DNA of 64,000 bases, taken from positions 1 to 64,000 of the forward strand of contig CAZSXT010000009.1 of assembly GCA_964611435.1 (NCBI GenBank), in the 5' to 3' direction. The notes beneath the pieces were generated by a model, which was not told the DNA's origin, made no database searches, and saw nothing but the letters and a program-made list of their open reading frames with translations. The translations under genes and the position numbers were made by a program. Below, piece by piece: positions 43,529 through 52,391 of this stretch. Origin of the DNA: JAYPHU01 sp964611435. Lineage in GTDB: Bacteria > Pseudomonadota > Alphaproteobacteria > Rhodospirillales > UBA2165. Numbering within the stretch: the stretch's first letter is position 1; each line of letters opens with the position of its first letter.

Positions 43529-44368
43529 ATGACATCCCCCATTGTTTCCGCCGATTGGCTGGCCGACCGGCTGCTGGACCCCACGATTAAAGTGATCGAA
43601 GTCTCCGCCAAGAAGGGCGAGGAGGCGGCCTATGCCGAGTCCCACATTCCCGGTGCGATCAATTTCTTTTGGAAAGACCTCTGCTGGCACGACACGGACC
43701 GACAGTTTGTATCACCCGAAGAGCTGGCCAAACGTTTGGGCGCGGTGGGCATTTCGGAGAAAGACCGGGTGGTTCTTTATGGGGAGCCGGTGCAGTACGG
43801 CACCTATGCCTATTGGGCGCTAAAGATGGCCGGCCATCCGGAACTGTATCTGTTGGACGGTAGCCGGGCGAAATGGATCAACGACGGCAAACCGATGACC
43901 GATCAGGTCCCGGAGGTGGGGGCGGTTGAGTACGTTCCTCAGCCGGCGGACGAGTCCATGCGGTTGGGCCGGGAGAACGTGCGCGAGCATCTGGGCGAGG
44001 CTGGCCGGTTTCTCTTGGATGTGCGGAGCCCGGAGGAATATTCCGGAGAACGGGTCATGGAATACGGCCAGTTCGACCACGGCGCGGAGCGGGGCGGCCG
44101 TATCCCCGGCGCCAAACACCTGTTCTTTAAAGAACTGCTGAACGAGGACGATACGTTCAAACCGGCGGACGAGATTAAGGAGCGCCTGGCCTCCGTCGGC
44201 TGCGAGCCGGACAAATTCGATGAGGTCGTGTGCTATTGCCGGCTCTCCCACCGGGCGACCTTCGCCTGGACCGCGATGACCTACGTCCTTGGTCACGACA
44301 ATGTCTTTATTTACGACGGCTCCTGGACGGAGTGGGGCTCCATCGTCGGCTTCCCGGTGGAGAAATGA
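43529..44368 (+). CDS. tandem-rhodanese sulfurtransferase (thiosulfate/3-mercaptopyruvate type)
   Basis: A 279-residue protein of two rhodanese domains. The C-terminal domain holds the active-site loop CRLSHRA with catalytic Cys237; the N-terminal domain has GEPVQYGTY in place of a Cys and is inactive, as usual. It moves sulfane sulfur to thiol or cyanide acceptors. AGAGAG precedes the ATG. The CRLSHR loop differs from CRKGVT (thiosulfate) and CGSGVT (mercaptopyruvate) types, so the donor is uncertain. Confidence 0.9.
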   Translation: MTSPIVSADWLADRLLDPTIKVIEVSAKKGEEAAYAESHIPGAINFFWKDLCWHDTDRQFVSPEELAKRLGAVGISEKDRVVLYGEPVQYGTYAYWALKMAGHPELYLLDGSRAKWINDGKPMTDQVPEVGAVEYVPQPADESMRLGRENVREHLGEAGRFLLDVRSPEEYSGERVMEYGQFDHGAERGGRIPGAKHLFFKELLNEDDTFKPADEIKERLASVGCEPDKFDEVVCYCRLSHRATFAWTAMTYVLGHDNVFIYDGSWTEWGSIVGFPVEK

Positions 44369-44490
44369 CGCCCCGTAGGGGCGTCATGCCCGAGTTGGGA
44401 TCAACGTCAGCTGAGACCAATTCTCGGGTATCTGATTCTGTGGCCTGAGATCCCCGACAACTGCTTCGCAGGTCGGGGATGACGAAAACA
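44369..44490. repeat. intergenic repeat island 9
   Basis: GGCGTCATGCCCGAGTTGGG with CCAATTCTCGGG, then GATCCCCGACAACTGCTTCG with AGGTCGGGGATGACG. This is the CCCGAG/CTCGGG and CCCGACAACTG module between two convergent genes, where it could help terminate both. Confidence 0.7.
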
Positions 44491-44499
44491 AGGAAGCTG

Positions 44500-45108
44500 C
44501 TAGATCACCCGAAACAGCCGTGCGTCATAGGGGCTGCCGCTGAGCGGCAGGATGTCTGCGCGGAAGGATATAACGTGCGCCAGGGACAAATGTGCGGCCC
44601 GTCTCTCCTCATCCTGCCAGGCCTCCCAGATCGTCATGTGATTGCTTTTGCCGATTTGGGCATAGCCGCCGGCGGCCAGGCAACCGGTCTTTCCCGTCAT
44701 CTTCGACGCATAGCCCTCCACGTGCCGGTGGCCGGCATCTTCGTTCACCGGGACCACGTCTACATGGGTGATCACGTGAATGGCGTCCGTGTCGTCTAAG
44801 ACTGGCTCGGCCTCGTACAACGCGAAATGCCGGCGGATATCCATGGGCGCGACCAGGGCGCCATCCATTTCATGCAATAAGGACTTGGCGGGCCCGGATG
44901 CCCAAAACCCGTCGAGGGAGTCCATATCCTCCCAGGCTTGCGCCAAGGAAAATTCCCCGGCCCGGTTGATGGATTGCAATGCTGCGGCGTACTGACAGCC
45001 CTCGGCTTCCTGCGCCAGGGTGCTGAATTCGACCAAGCAGTCGGCCGCATCGTCTTCGCCGGCCGGCGCGGCTTCCACATAGGCAAACAGATAAACCGCC
45101 CCGGTCAT
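44500..45108 (-). CDS. two-repeat dimeric alpha/beta-barrel (ABM-like) protein
   Basis: A 202-residue protein with two ferredoxin-like repeats of the antibiotic-biosynthesis-monooxygenase superfamily. Repeat one runs about residues 3-100 (LVEFSTLAQEAEGCQYAAAL, FSLAQAWEDMDSLDGFWAS) and repeat two about 107-200 (IHVITHVDVVPVNEDAG, HMTIWEAWQDEERRAAHL). Such folds are cofactor-free oxygenases or isomerases, or bind haem. It is last in a five-gene minus-strand operon, 3 bp after the DctP-like gene. Confidence 0.75.
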   Translation of the reverse strand: MTGAVYLFAYVEAAPAGEDDAADCLVEFSTLAQEAEGCQYAAALQSINRAGEFSLAQAWEDMDSLDGFWASGPAKSLLHEMDGALVAPMDIRRHFALYEAEPVLDDTDAIHVITHVDVVPVNEDAGHRHVEGYASKMTGKTGCLAAGGYAQIGKSNHMTIWEAWQDEERRAAHLSLAHVISFRADILPLSGSPYDARLFRVI

Positions 45109-45111
45109 CGC

Positions 45112-46041
45112 CTAGATATTCTCCAGGATATCGAACATCTCGTCACCCAGTTCGGCCCGCGCTTCGGCATAGATAGGTTCCACCGCCTTGGCGAAGGCTT
45201 GACGTTGGGCGTCGTTCAATTCCGTCACCGTGCAGCCTTCGTCCCGGATGGCTTGCAGCGCGATGTCTTCTTCCTCGACCGCCAAATACCGCTGATGGTC
45301 GATGGCCTCAATGGCGGCGGCCTGAAACGCCTCGGCGACATCGTCGGGTAGGGCTTCAAACGTCGGCCGGTGGCAAAAGAGCCCGCGCGACAGATAGAAG
45401 TGGGAGCTGATGGTGTGGAATTTATGATACTTGTGCACCCCGTAGGTGACGGTGTTGGCGAACGGGTTTTCCTGGGCGTCGATGGTGCCGTTGACCACCC
45501 TCTCAATGGCCTCGGTCAGATCAATCCGCCACGGTTCCGCGCCCAGCAGTTCAAACGTGCGCGCATGCACCTTGCTGGGCAGCACGCGCATGGACATGCC
45601 TTCCAGGTCTGCCGGCGTCTCAATGGGGCGTAGCTTGTTGGACATATGCCGAAACCCGTTTTCGAAAAAGCCGAGCATTTTGTAATTGGGCACGCGCTTT
45701 TCGATGCACTTGATCAAATGTTGGCCGAGCGCGCCGTCGGTGGCGGCCCGCGCATGATCATTGTCCCGGAACATAAACGGCAGATCGACAAAGCCCAGTT
45801 CCGGCACCCGGTCGGTCAGGTAGCTAGTGGATTGATAGGCGAGGGAGAGAATGCCGCATTCGGCCAGCCACAGGGTGGCTTCGCCCTTGTAGCCCAGGTC
45901 CATCACGTTCCACACATAGTGGATGGAAACCCGGTCGCCGAATTGTTCCTCCAGCTTGTCGCCGATGAATTTCAGCCCTCGGCTGTGGGTCGTGCTCGGC
46001 GGGCCATAGCCGCCGAAGTACAAGCGGACCGGCTCGGTCAT
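45112..46041 (-). CDS. DctP-like solute-binding protein without a signal peptide
   Basis: A 309-residue protein with the TRAP receptor fold: GGYGPPSTTHSRGLKFIGDK, LGFVDLPFMFRDNDHARAA, then MLGFFENGFRHMSNKLRPIE and TPADLEGMSMRVLPSKVHAR with the substrate Arg, and EAIERVVNGTIDAQENPFAN. The first residues, MTEPVRLYFGGYG, lead straight into the first beta strand, so there is no export signal. The start is fixed by ATGA overlap with the upstream DUF1330 gene. No DctQ or DctM is near. It may work in the cytoplasm as a ligand sensor or enzyme. Confidence 0.82.
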   Translation of the reverse strand: MTEPVRLYFGGYGPPSTTHSRGLKFIGDKLEEQFGDRVSIHYVWNVMDLGYKGEATLWLAECGILSLAYQSTSYLTDRVPELGFVDLPFMFRDNDHARAATDGALGQHLIKCIEKRVPNYKMLGFFENGFRHMSNKLRPIETPADLEGMSMRVLPSKVHARTFELLGAEPWRIDLTEAIERVVNGTIDAQENPFANTVTYGVHKYHKFHTISSHFYLSRGLFCHRPTFEALPDDVAEAFQAAAIEAIDHQRYLAVEEEDIALQAIRDEGCTVTELNDAQRQAFAKAVEPIYAEARAELGDEMFDILENI

Positions 46042-46325
46042 GGACTCTCGACCGTGATGATGTTGTTGTCGGACACAGCTTGGCGAACTTTCGCCAGTTC
46101 CCGGTACTCCGGCGATGTCCAAAACCGGTCCAGAGTTTCTTGATCCGGAAACTCGATCAACACCACTTTTTTCGGCTTCCAATCCCCTTCTAGCACGTGT
46201 GGTACGGCCGATGCCAACAGCTTTCCGCCGCTGGCTTTCAACAACGCCCCGGCGGAGGCCAGATACTCTTTCAACTTTCCTTCGTCGCTGATTCCCAGTT
46301 CATCGACGATCAAATACACGGCCAT
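46038..46325 (-). CDS. DUF1330 family protein
   Basis: A 95-residue dimeric ferredoxin-like protein: AVYLIVDELGISDEGKLKEY, SGGKLLASAVPHVLEGDW, VVLIEFPDQETLDRFWTSPE and YRELAKVRQAV. Function is unknown for the family. It lies in an operon between the exporter and the signal-less DctP-like gene, overlapping the latter by 4 bp. Confidence 0.85.
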   Translation of the reverse strand: MAVYLIVDELGISDEGKLKEYLASAGALLKASGGKLLASAVPHVLEGDWKPKKVVLIEFPDQETLDRFWTSPEYRELAKVRQAVSDNNIITVESP

Positions 46326-46367
46326 AGCGCGCCTCCCTCTATATTGGTCACTGCGATAAGAAATACC

Positions 46368-47306
46368 CTACCCGGCGGCGGACGTCATCCGTTCCTTGCC
46401 TTCCTGGCGCTCCCGGCGCGCGATATAGATCACCGAGGCGACGACGATCACGCCGCCGACTACCGTGAACGGATCGGGTATTTCATCGAAGAAAACAAAA
46501 CCCAACAGCGCCCCCCAGATGAGCCGCATAAAGGTGGTTGGCTCCACCGCGCCGATATCGGCGAGGCGCAACGCCCAGGCCAGACAGAAATGGCTGATAA
46601 TGGTAAGCACGGAAATGGCGATCAGCCAAAGCCACTGTTCTCCGTTGGGCATCTCCCAGACCGGGATCATGAACGGCAGCAGCATCACCGTGGCCCAGAA
46701 GGCCATCCAAGCGACCGAGGTTTCCGGATTATCTTTGGTGGCGATGGTTTTCACCAACAATCGATTGGTGGAGAACAGGATCGCCGAGGCGACGGTGGCG
46801 ATGATGCCCGGCGTCATTTCGACAAAGCCGGGGCGCAGGATGATCATCGCGCCGACGAAGCCCACAAGCAGCGCCATCCAGCGCCATAGCCGGGCGGTCT
46901 CCCCCAGAAAAAGGATCGCCCCGACGATGGCATAGATTTGACTGGTGAAGCCGATGGCGGCCAGCAGATCGAGCTGCACCCGGGGCAGCGCCCAGAACCA
47001 GCACAGCACAGCGCCGGTGAACACGACGCCGTTGATGATCTGCCGCAGATGGCTGGACGGGCGCAGCCGGGCGTAGCCGTCTTTCCGCATAAACCACGGG
47101 AACAGGACCAGGGTCATCATCAGGGATCGGATGAAGGCGACGACAAACGGGTGCATTTCCGCACCCAGATGTTTGCCGATGGCGCCATTGCCCATCAGCG
47201 CCAGACCCGACGCAATCGCTAGACAAACGCCGATAAAATTGCCGGGCTCAACGCCGATGCGGTGAGCGATCTTTTCCGAAAGCCGGGTGATCCCTGTGAA
47301 CATCAC
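46368..47306 (-). CDS. EamA/DMT superfamily transporter
   Basis: A 312-residue inner-membrane protein with ten predicted segments arranged as two EamA repeats. Markers are FVVAFIRSLMMTLVLFPWFM, LLAAIGFTSQIYAIVGAILF, GFVGAMIILRPGFVEMTPG and PTTFMRLIWGALLGFVFFDE. It resembles RhaT/YdcZ-type exporters of metabolites or amino acids. It is second in the minus-strand operon, 25 bp after the hydroxyacid dehydrogenase gene. The start may be 47306 or the next ATG at 47303. Confidence 0.9.
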   Translation of the reverse strand: MMFTGITRLSEKIAHRIGVEPGNFIGVCLAIASGLALMGNGAIGKHLGAEMHPFVVAFIRSLMMTLVLFPWFMRKDGYARLRPSSHLRQIINGVVFTGAVLCWFWALPRVQLDLLAAIGFTSQIYAIVGAILFLGETARLWRWMALLVGFVGAMIILRPGFVEMTPGIIATVASAILFSTNRLLVKTIATKDNPETSVAWMAFWATVMLLPFMIPVWEMPNGEQWLWLIAISVLTIISHFCLAWALRLADIGAVEPTTFMRLIWGALLGFVFFDEIPDPFTVVGGVIVVASVIYIARRERQEGKERMTSAAG

Positions 47307-47331
47307 CCGCGTACCGAATCCTGTTTCGCCC

Positions 47332-48294
47332 TTAGCGGGGTTTGACTGGGAACTTGGGTTCTTCGCCGGCGAGCACCGAGGCCACGTCGGTGGCGACCGT
47401 GGTCTGCAGGTCGAGAAGCGCGTCTTCCGAATAGAATCCGGTGTGCGGCGTAATCACCACATCGTCCCTGCCGACAATCGGATCGTCGGCGGCGGGCGGT
47501 TCGGTCGGCAACACATCCAGACCGGCGCCGGCCAGTTCGCCCGCGTCCAGGGCGGCGGCCAAATCGTCGGTGTTGACCAGCGGGCCGCGGGCCGTGTTGA
47601 TCAGGAATGCGCTGCTCTTCATCTTCTTGAACGCGTCCATGTTGAACATGTTTTCCGTTTCCGGGGTCAGCGGCGCGTGCACCGAGATGTAATCGGACTG
47701 GGCCAGCAGGTCGTCCAGCTCCACCTTGGTCACATTCAGGCGCTGGAACACCTCGTCCGGGCAATAGGGATCGGCGGCGATGACATTCATGCCGAAAGCC
47801 TGGGCCTTGCCCACGATCTGCTGCGGAATGTTGCCCAGGCCCACCAGGCCCATCGTCTTGCCGCGGAACCGGCCGATCGGCACAACCGCCGGCATTTCCC
47901 AGCGGCCTTCGGAGACTAGACGGTTGGCGAACGCGGTTTTCCGCGCGACCGTCAGCAACAGCGCCATGGCGTGGTCGGAGACTTCGTCCAGGCAGTAAAC
48001 CGGGGCGTAGCAGACCGTGATGCCTTTCTCCGTGGCGGCGGCGATATCGATATTGTCGATGCCGATGCCAAAGCGGCCGATGACCTTACAGTTGTTGAGA
48101 CCCGCAATGACCTCCGCCGTGATCTGGCCATATGTGACCAGGACGCCGTCGGCGTCGGCAGCGACTTTCAGAATCTCATCGGGCGTCTTGTCCGCTGCTT
48201 CGCGCATCTCCGCGTTCACGCGGGACAAAGCCTCTTTCGCGGGATCAAGATTGGGAAAAACGGAATCGACAACCGCAACAACAGGATTAGCCAT
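47332..48294 (-). CDS. D-isomer-specific 2-hydroxyacid dehydrogenase
   Basis: A 320-residue NAD-dependent dehydrogenase. The Rossmann motif is VGLGNIPQQIVGKAQAFG (about residue 150), the catalytic Arg is in LINTARGPLV, a Glu follows in LDVLPTEPP, and the catalytic His is in VVITPHTGFYSEDALLDLQT. It reduces a 2-keto acid to the D-hydroxyacid or the reverse; the family includes CtBP-like and phosphoglycerate dehydrogenases. It heads the five-gene operon. Confidence 0.92.
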   Translation of the reverse strand: MANPVVAVVDSVFPNLDPAKEALSRVNAEMREAADKTPDEILKVAADADGVLVTYGQITAEVIAGLNNCKVIGRFGIGIDNIDIAAATEKGITVCYAPVYCLDEVSDHAMALLLTVARKTAFANRLVSEGRWEMPAVVPIGRFRGKTMGLVGLGNIPQQIVGKAQAFGMNVIAADPYCPDEVFQRLNVTKVELDDLLAQSDYISVHAPLTPETENMFNMDAFKKMKSSAFLINTARGPLVNTDDLAAALDAGELAGAGLDVLPTEPPAADDPIVGRDDVVITPHTGFYSEDALLDLQTTVATDVASVLAGEEPKFPVKPR

Positions 48295-48618
48295 GGGAAC
48301 CCCCCTTTGGAATCAATCAATATGGCTCAAGAATTCAGGCCGCGTGCATAGCATTCGGTCCCCGGCGTGGCCAGACCTTTGTGGATTGATGAATCCCCCC
48401 ATCCGGCCCTGCCTGCCACCTTCCCCCTCTATGCGTCACCCCCGAGTTGCGAAGCAATTCTCGGGGGACCATTCACCCTCTATCCATGGATACCCGACAA
48501 CCGTCCAATAAATTGGACGGGTCGGGCACGACGCGGGTGAGAGAGGTATTTAACCACGAAGGACGCAGAGAACACGCAGACACCCCGTGTCTGGCCCCCT
48601 TCGTGGACTTCAAAATAT
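48295..48618. repeat. intergenic repeat island 10
   Basis: A CCCCCGAGTTGCGAAGCAAT...CTCGGGGG module (48439-48468), then CCCGACAACCG with a CCGTCCAAT/ATTGGACGG hairpin (48499-48518) and AACCACGAAGGACGCAGAG (about 48553). Bases 48478-48535 match 22583-22640 at 54 of 58 positions. No gene is seen. It adjoins the 3' end of the membrane protein gene at 48619. Confidence 0.8.
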
Positions 48619-50157
48619 TCACCCCACAATTGGCTGGGCGATGATCCACAGGCTCAGCATCGTATAGCCGACCATCAGAACCAGCATGGGGATTTGGCTG
48701 ATCAGCGCGGTGCGACGGTCCTTGAAAAGACGCAAGGCCTCGGCATGGGCGAGGTACACCGCCGCGATATGGCCGATCACAATGGAAGTAATGGAAAAGT
48801 ACCAGACGAACTTGGCGTTCATAATCGTCAGGTCTTGCTTATAGCCAGCGGTGCCAAATATATCCCAGCCAAATCCGAACGGGTCTGACAGACGGCTGAT
48901 CACCATCTGGCCTTCGAACACAAAGAGCGAGAGATAGTGCGCCAGGTGATAAGCGATGGCGATGGGCACCACCGACAGGATGAATATTTGGGCCACCGCT
49001 CCCAGCGTGTCATGGCTTCCGGCAAAAAGGCCAATAAGCAGTGCAAAAACCAGATAGACCGTGATGAACAGGACCGGGAAGGTGGTGATGCCGATGGTCT
49101 CCACGATGTGGATGGCGGTCTGGCCCAGGGACGAAATTTGTTCGAACAGGAAAAGCCCTATGCGCTGGTAGCTCTCCGTCTCCGTATAACCGTCATAAGT
49201 CACCGTCGAGAGCAATAGCAGCACGAAAAACATGATGGTCACACTGGGAACGTTCCCAATGCGCAGGCCGACACCCGGGGGACGCAGGTTCCATTGCCTG
49301 GCGGTTGGTGCGGCGTCAAAAAATGCGCCATAGCCATTGATGCAGCCGAGTTCCGGATCATTGATGTCCACCGGCCCGTCATAGCCCGCACCCGCACCTT
49401 TGGTCACCCGTACTTCGGTGATCGCAAAGCGGGCGAACAGCCGGTAGATGATGGCGAAGGCCTCGCCGTGCTCCAGCCACACCTCCCGGCCGAACAGGAA
49501 CATGCCGGCCCAAGTAATGACGGAATAGGCGGAAAGTGAAATAGCGAGAAATTCCGGCAGGCTCGCCCCCGGCCAGGTGATCTCCATCCAGGCGAAAACA
49601 AAGAACAGAATAAACGCCGGCCACGCGCCCAGTGATTGTGGATACGGCAGGTTGATGGACAGCCGCCGGGACCGGTCGCCACGGCGGAACAGCGCCTCTG
49701 CCCAGGCAAAGCCGGTATTCCACGGATTGATCAGGGCGTACAGATCGCCGAGCAATGAGCAGGCAAAGGCCAATCCTACCCAGGCGATCACCCACACCAT
49801 GACGACCGAGATGTTCTTATACGGGCTCTGATCGCCGATATAGCCGGCGAGTACGGTGACCAAGAACAGGATGAAGAACACCAGCCGGATCAGGTTCAAG
49901 GTCGCCGGATGGGCCAGGAACCGGCCGATCGGATTGGCCAGCAGATTAGCGCGCGGATAATCCCCCGGCGCCCGGTCGTGCTTCAGAAATAGCGCCACGA
50001 TGACGAAGGAAACAAAAACCACCGCGCCCCCGGTCCAAACGAAGAGAGAGAGCGGCAACGGCAGGTCGTAGCGCTGACCAAACGCATGCGCATGGGCCGG
50101 CGCCTGCCAGGCGAGGGCGGCTGTAAGACCCAGCAAAATAGGAAGAAGATGGTTCAA
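48619..50157 (-). CDS. large polytopic membrane protein of unknown function
   Basis: A 512-residue protein with an N-terminal signal-like helix (LLPILLGLTAALAWQAPAHA) followed by about ten to eleven further hydrophobic segments. Conserved-looking loops include INPWNTGFAWAEALFRR and ISRLSDPFGFGWDIFGTAGY. I do not recognise a transporter family. It is encoded 9 bp after a periplasmic cupredoxin-like gene, which suggests a copper, oxygen or electron-transfer link. Confidence 0.75.
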   Translation of the reverse strand: MNHLLPILLGLTAALAWQAPAHAHAFGQRYDLPLPLSLFVWTGGAVVFVSFVIVALFLKHDRAPGDYPRANLLANPIGRFLAHPATLNLIRLVFFILFLVTVLAGYIGDQSPYKNISVVMVWVIAWVGLAFACSLLGDLYALINPWNTGFAWAEALFRRGDRSRRLSINLPYPQSLGAWPAFILFFVFAWMEITWPGASLPEFLAISLSAYSVITWAGMFLFGREVWLEHGEAFAIIYRLFARFAITEVRVTKGAGAGYDGPVDINDPELGCINGYGAFFDAAPTARQWNLRPPGVGLRIGNVPSVTIMFFVLLLLSTVTYDGYTETESYQRIGLFLFEQISSLGQTAIHIVETIGITTFPVLFITVYLVFALLIGLFAGSHDTLGAVAQIFILSVVPIAIAYHLAHYLSLFVFEGQMVISRLSDPFGFGWDIFGTAGYKQDLTIMNAKFVWYFSITSIVIGHIAAVYLAHAEALRLFKDRRTALISQIPMLVLMVGYTMLSLWIIAQPIVG

Positions 50158-50166
50158 GAGACCGGC

Positions 50167-50532
50167 TTACTTGGGATGAATTTCGATATACATGAGCGCA
50201 GAATGCCCATGACCGTGACCGCCGCCGAAGCCATGAGATGTGACCGGAAACCGGCCGGTGATCTTGGCGTCAAAGCTGACCTCCTCGGCTTTGCCCGGCA
50301 TAACCTTCTTTGAAATATCGATCCCGTGCAGGTGCAGCTCCACGGTCTCGTCGGTGGAGACCATCAACTTCACCAGGTCACCCTGGGTCACCCGGATCGT
50401 CTTGGCCGAGGTCACATGGCGCTTGGCGATGGTCACGTCGAATGATTTGATCGATTCGGCATTCGCAGGCGCGCCATTGAATATCAGCGCAGCCAGAAAT
50501 ATCGGCAACAAGCGGTTCAATTTTTTGATCAT
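50167..50532 (-). CDS. periplasmic cupredoxin-like protein
   Basis: A 121-residue exported protein (signal peptide LLPIFLAALIFNGAPANA). The mature part has the beta-sandwich pattern of cupredoxins: IKSFDVTIAKRHVTSAKTIR, GDLVKLMVSTDETVELHLHG and VSFDAKITGRFPVTSH. The His of ELHLHG is in place, but the blue-copper Cys is absent; a GGGHGHGHS loop near the C-terminus could supply metal ligands instead. It may bind copper in a non-classical way. It is first in an operon with the membrane protein. Confidence 0.75.
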   Translation of the reverse strand: MIKKLNRLLPIFLAALIFNGAPANAESIKSFDVTIAKRHVTSAKTIRVTQGDLVKLMVSTDETVELHLHGIDISKKVMPGKAEEVSFDAKITGRFPVTSHGFGGGHGHGHSALMYIEIHPK

Positions 50533-50687
50533 ATTCGACAGTACCTTGTTTGCTTCTGACGCGTCCTTATACCGTTTCGGGCGGTGATTGGCTACGTCTC
50601 GGGCCCCTGCAAAGCCGTCCAGATTCGCGCCTCAATCCTTGCCGTTGGCGTTCTTGACAGTGTACTTGGCCGCTCGTAGGGTGCGCG

Positions 50688-50701
50688 CTCTTATATAAGA
50701 C
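50688..50701. promoter_or_regulatory. operator palindrome before the Gfo/Idh-tctBA operon
   Basis: CTCTTATATAAGAC contains the perfect palindrome TCTTATATAAGA (50689-50700), 30 bp before the ATG. A TTGGCC (50666-50671) stands 17 bp before TCTTAT, so the palindrome would cover the -10 region and block RNA polymerase when bound. Confidence 0.75.
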
Positions 50702-50730
50702 TAAAAACAGACATCCCTAGGGAGCATTTT

Positions 50731-51795
50731 ATGAAACAACTCATCGTGGGCGTTATCGGAACCGGTTGGTGCGGCGGAATTCGCGCCAATAGCTGCGCCA
50801 ATAGCCCGTGGGTCAAGGAACTCCACATCGCGGAAATCAATCCGGAGAGGCTGGAAGAGGTGAAGGCCGAAACCAATCCGGTCTCCGCCACCACGGATTA
50901 TAAGGAACTTCTGAAGCGCGAAGAGATCGAACTGGTGTTCATTTCGGCCACGCCCGAAAATGTGCACTATCCGATGGCCAAGGAAAGCCTGGAAGCGGGC
51001 AAACACGTGTTCCTGGAAAAGCCTTTGTCGCTCACTCTGGACGAAGCGGATGAGCTGGTGGCTTTGGCGAACACCAAGGGGGTCAAATTCTCCATCGGTT
51101 ATTCCCAACGGTTTAATCCAAAGTTCGCCTATGTGAAGAAAAACCTGAATGACGGCACCATCGGCAAGGCGGTCTCCATCCTGGTCAGCCGGCACATCAC
51201 ACGCGGCCTGGGCAACAAGATCGGCGGACGGATCAAACTGTCCCCTGCGGCCATGGAAGCGACCCATGATCTGGATTTTGTGTTTTGGTGCCTGGAACCG
51301 GCCAAGCCGGTCCGAATCTATAGCCAGTCGGCCTATGGCGCGATGAAGGACGTCACCGGGCTGGAAGACACCCAGTGGATCATGGCCACTATGGACAATG
51401 GCGTCGTGGTGACCATCGGCGCCGGTTGGACCATGCCGCCGGGCTATCCTAACTATTCCGGCACTTGGATCGAGGTGACCGCGACGGAAGGCATGCTGGT
51501 GATCGACGATACCCATCGGGACGTCATTCTGAACACCATGAAGGACGGCATTCAACTGCCCATGTCGACCATGCCCGGCGAGCCGGTGGAGCACGTTTTT
51601 GCCGGTCCCATGCATGAAGAAACCCTGCACTTCCTGCAGGCCGTGGCCATGGATCGAGAGGTGATGGTCACCCCGGAACAGGCCCGCCAGGTGATGGAGG
51701 TCTATATCGCCGCCGATATCTCGGCGGAGCGGAACGAGCCGGTGAACCTTCCGTTGAATCGAAACGACCTGTCTTCATTGAAAGTCGCGAGCTAA
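50731..51795 (+). CDS. Gfo/Idh/MocA family oxidoreductase
   Basis: A 354-residue dehydrogenase. VGVIGTGWCGGIRANSCA is the Rossmann turn (residues 6-23). The catalytic Lys is in GKHVFLEKPLSLTLDEADEL (about residue 96). ATHDLDFVFWCLEP supplies the active-site His-Asp. It heads an operon with tctB and tctA, so it probably acts on the imported acid or a sugar-acid derivative. An operator lies just upstream. Confidence 0.92.
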   Translation: MKQLIVGVIGTGWCGGIRANSCANSPWVKELHIAEINPERLEEVKAETNPVSATTDYKELLKREEIELVFISATPENVHYPMAKESLEAGKHVFLEKPLSLTLDEADELVALANTKGVKFSIGYSQRFNPKFAYVKKNLNDGTIGKAVSILVSRHITRGLGNKIGGRIKLSPAAMEATHDLDFVFWCLEPAKPVRIYSQSAYGAMKDVTGLEDTQWIMATMDNGVVVTIGAGWTMPPGYPNYSGTWIEVTATEGMLVIDDTHRDVILNTMKDGIQLPMSTMPGEPVEHVFAGPMHEETLHFLQAVAMDREVMVTPEQARQVMEVYIAADISAERNEPVNLPLNRNDLSSLKVAS

Positions 51796-51821
51796 AGGAA
51801 GACCGGAACAGGGAAACTGAC

Positions 51822-52373
51822 GTGGCGGACACAGTCCAAAACGAAGGCGGCAACGCCGACGATATCCAGCGGAGGATCAATTTCAATACGGTCGCCGCGG
51901 TGTTGTTTGTGGCCTTCGGAATTGCGCTGTTTCTCCTGATTCCCACCCAGATCGATAAGCCGCTGATCGTGATAACCGGCAGTGTGGCCAATCTGCCGGC
52001 GGAACTGTTCCCACAACTGGTCAGCGCCGCCTTCTTGATTTTAGGTGTTTGGTTCACGGTGATCAGCCTGAAGCTTCGGCAGGAAAACGGCTTTGTCGCC
52101 CTAGACAAGGAAGCCATCACCAATGTAGCGGTCACCTTGTTCATGATGGCCCTTTATGTCCCGCTGATGGTGAATATCGGTTTCGTGGTGGGCAGCGCCA
52201 TCATGGTGTTCGCCATGTCGACCTACTTCGGCAACCGGAATTACTGGTTGGGCGCGGCCATCAGCATCATTTTGCCCATCGGTATGTTCATGATGTTCCG
52301 CCGCCTGCTGTTGGTCGAATTGCCGGCGTTTCCGATCGACATTTACCCCCTCACCAATTGGTCCATCCTGTAG
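51822..52373 (+). CDS. tripartite tricarboxylate transporter small permease (TctB family)
   Basis: A 183-residue inner-membrane protein with four hydrophobic segments (about residues 25-45, 65-82, 103-123 and 137-170). GTG at 51822 is the start, giving MADTVQNEGG. The pattern LPAELFPQLVSAAFLILGVW is typical of TctB. It partners TctA encoded 18 bp later and the binding protein TctC. Confidence 0.9.
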   Translation: MADTVQNEGGNADDIQRRINFNTVAAVLFVAFGIALFLLIPTQIDKPLIVITGSVANLPAELFPQLVSAAFLILGVWFTVISLKLRQENGFVALDKEAITNVAVTLFMMALYVPLMVNIGFVVGSAIMVFAMSTYFGNRNYWLGAAISIILPIGMFMMFRRLLLVELPAFPIDIYPLTNWSIL

Positions 52374-52391
52374 GCGGTAGGTCAAATACAC

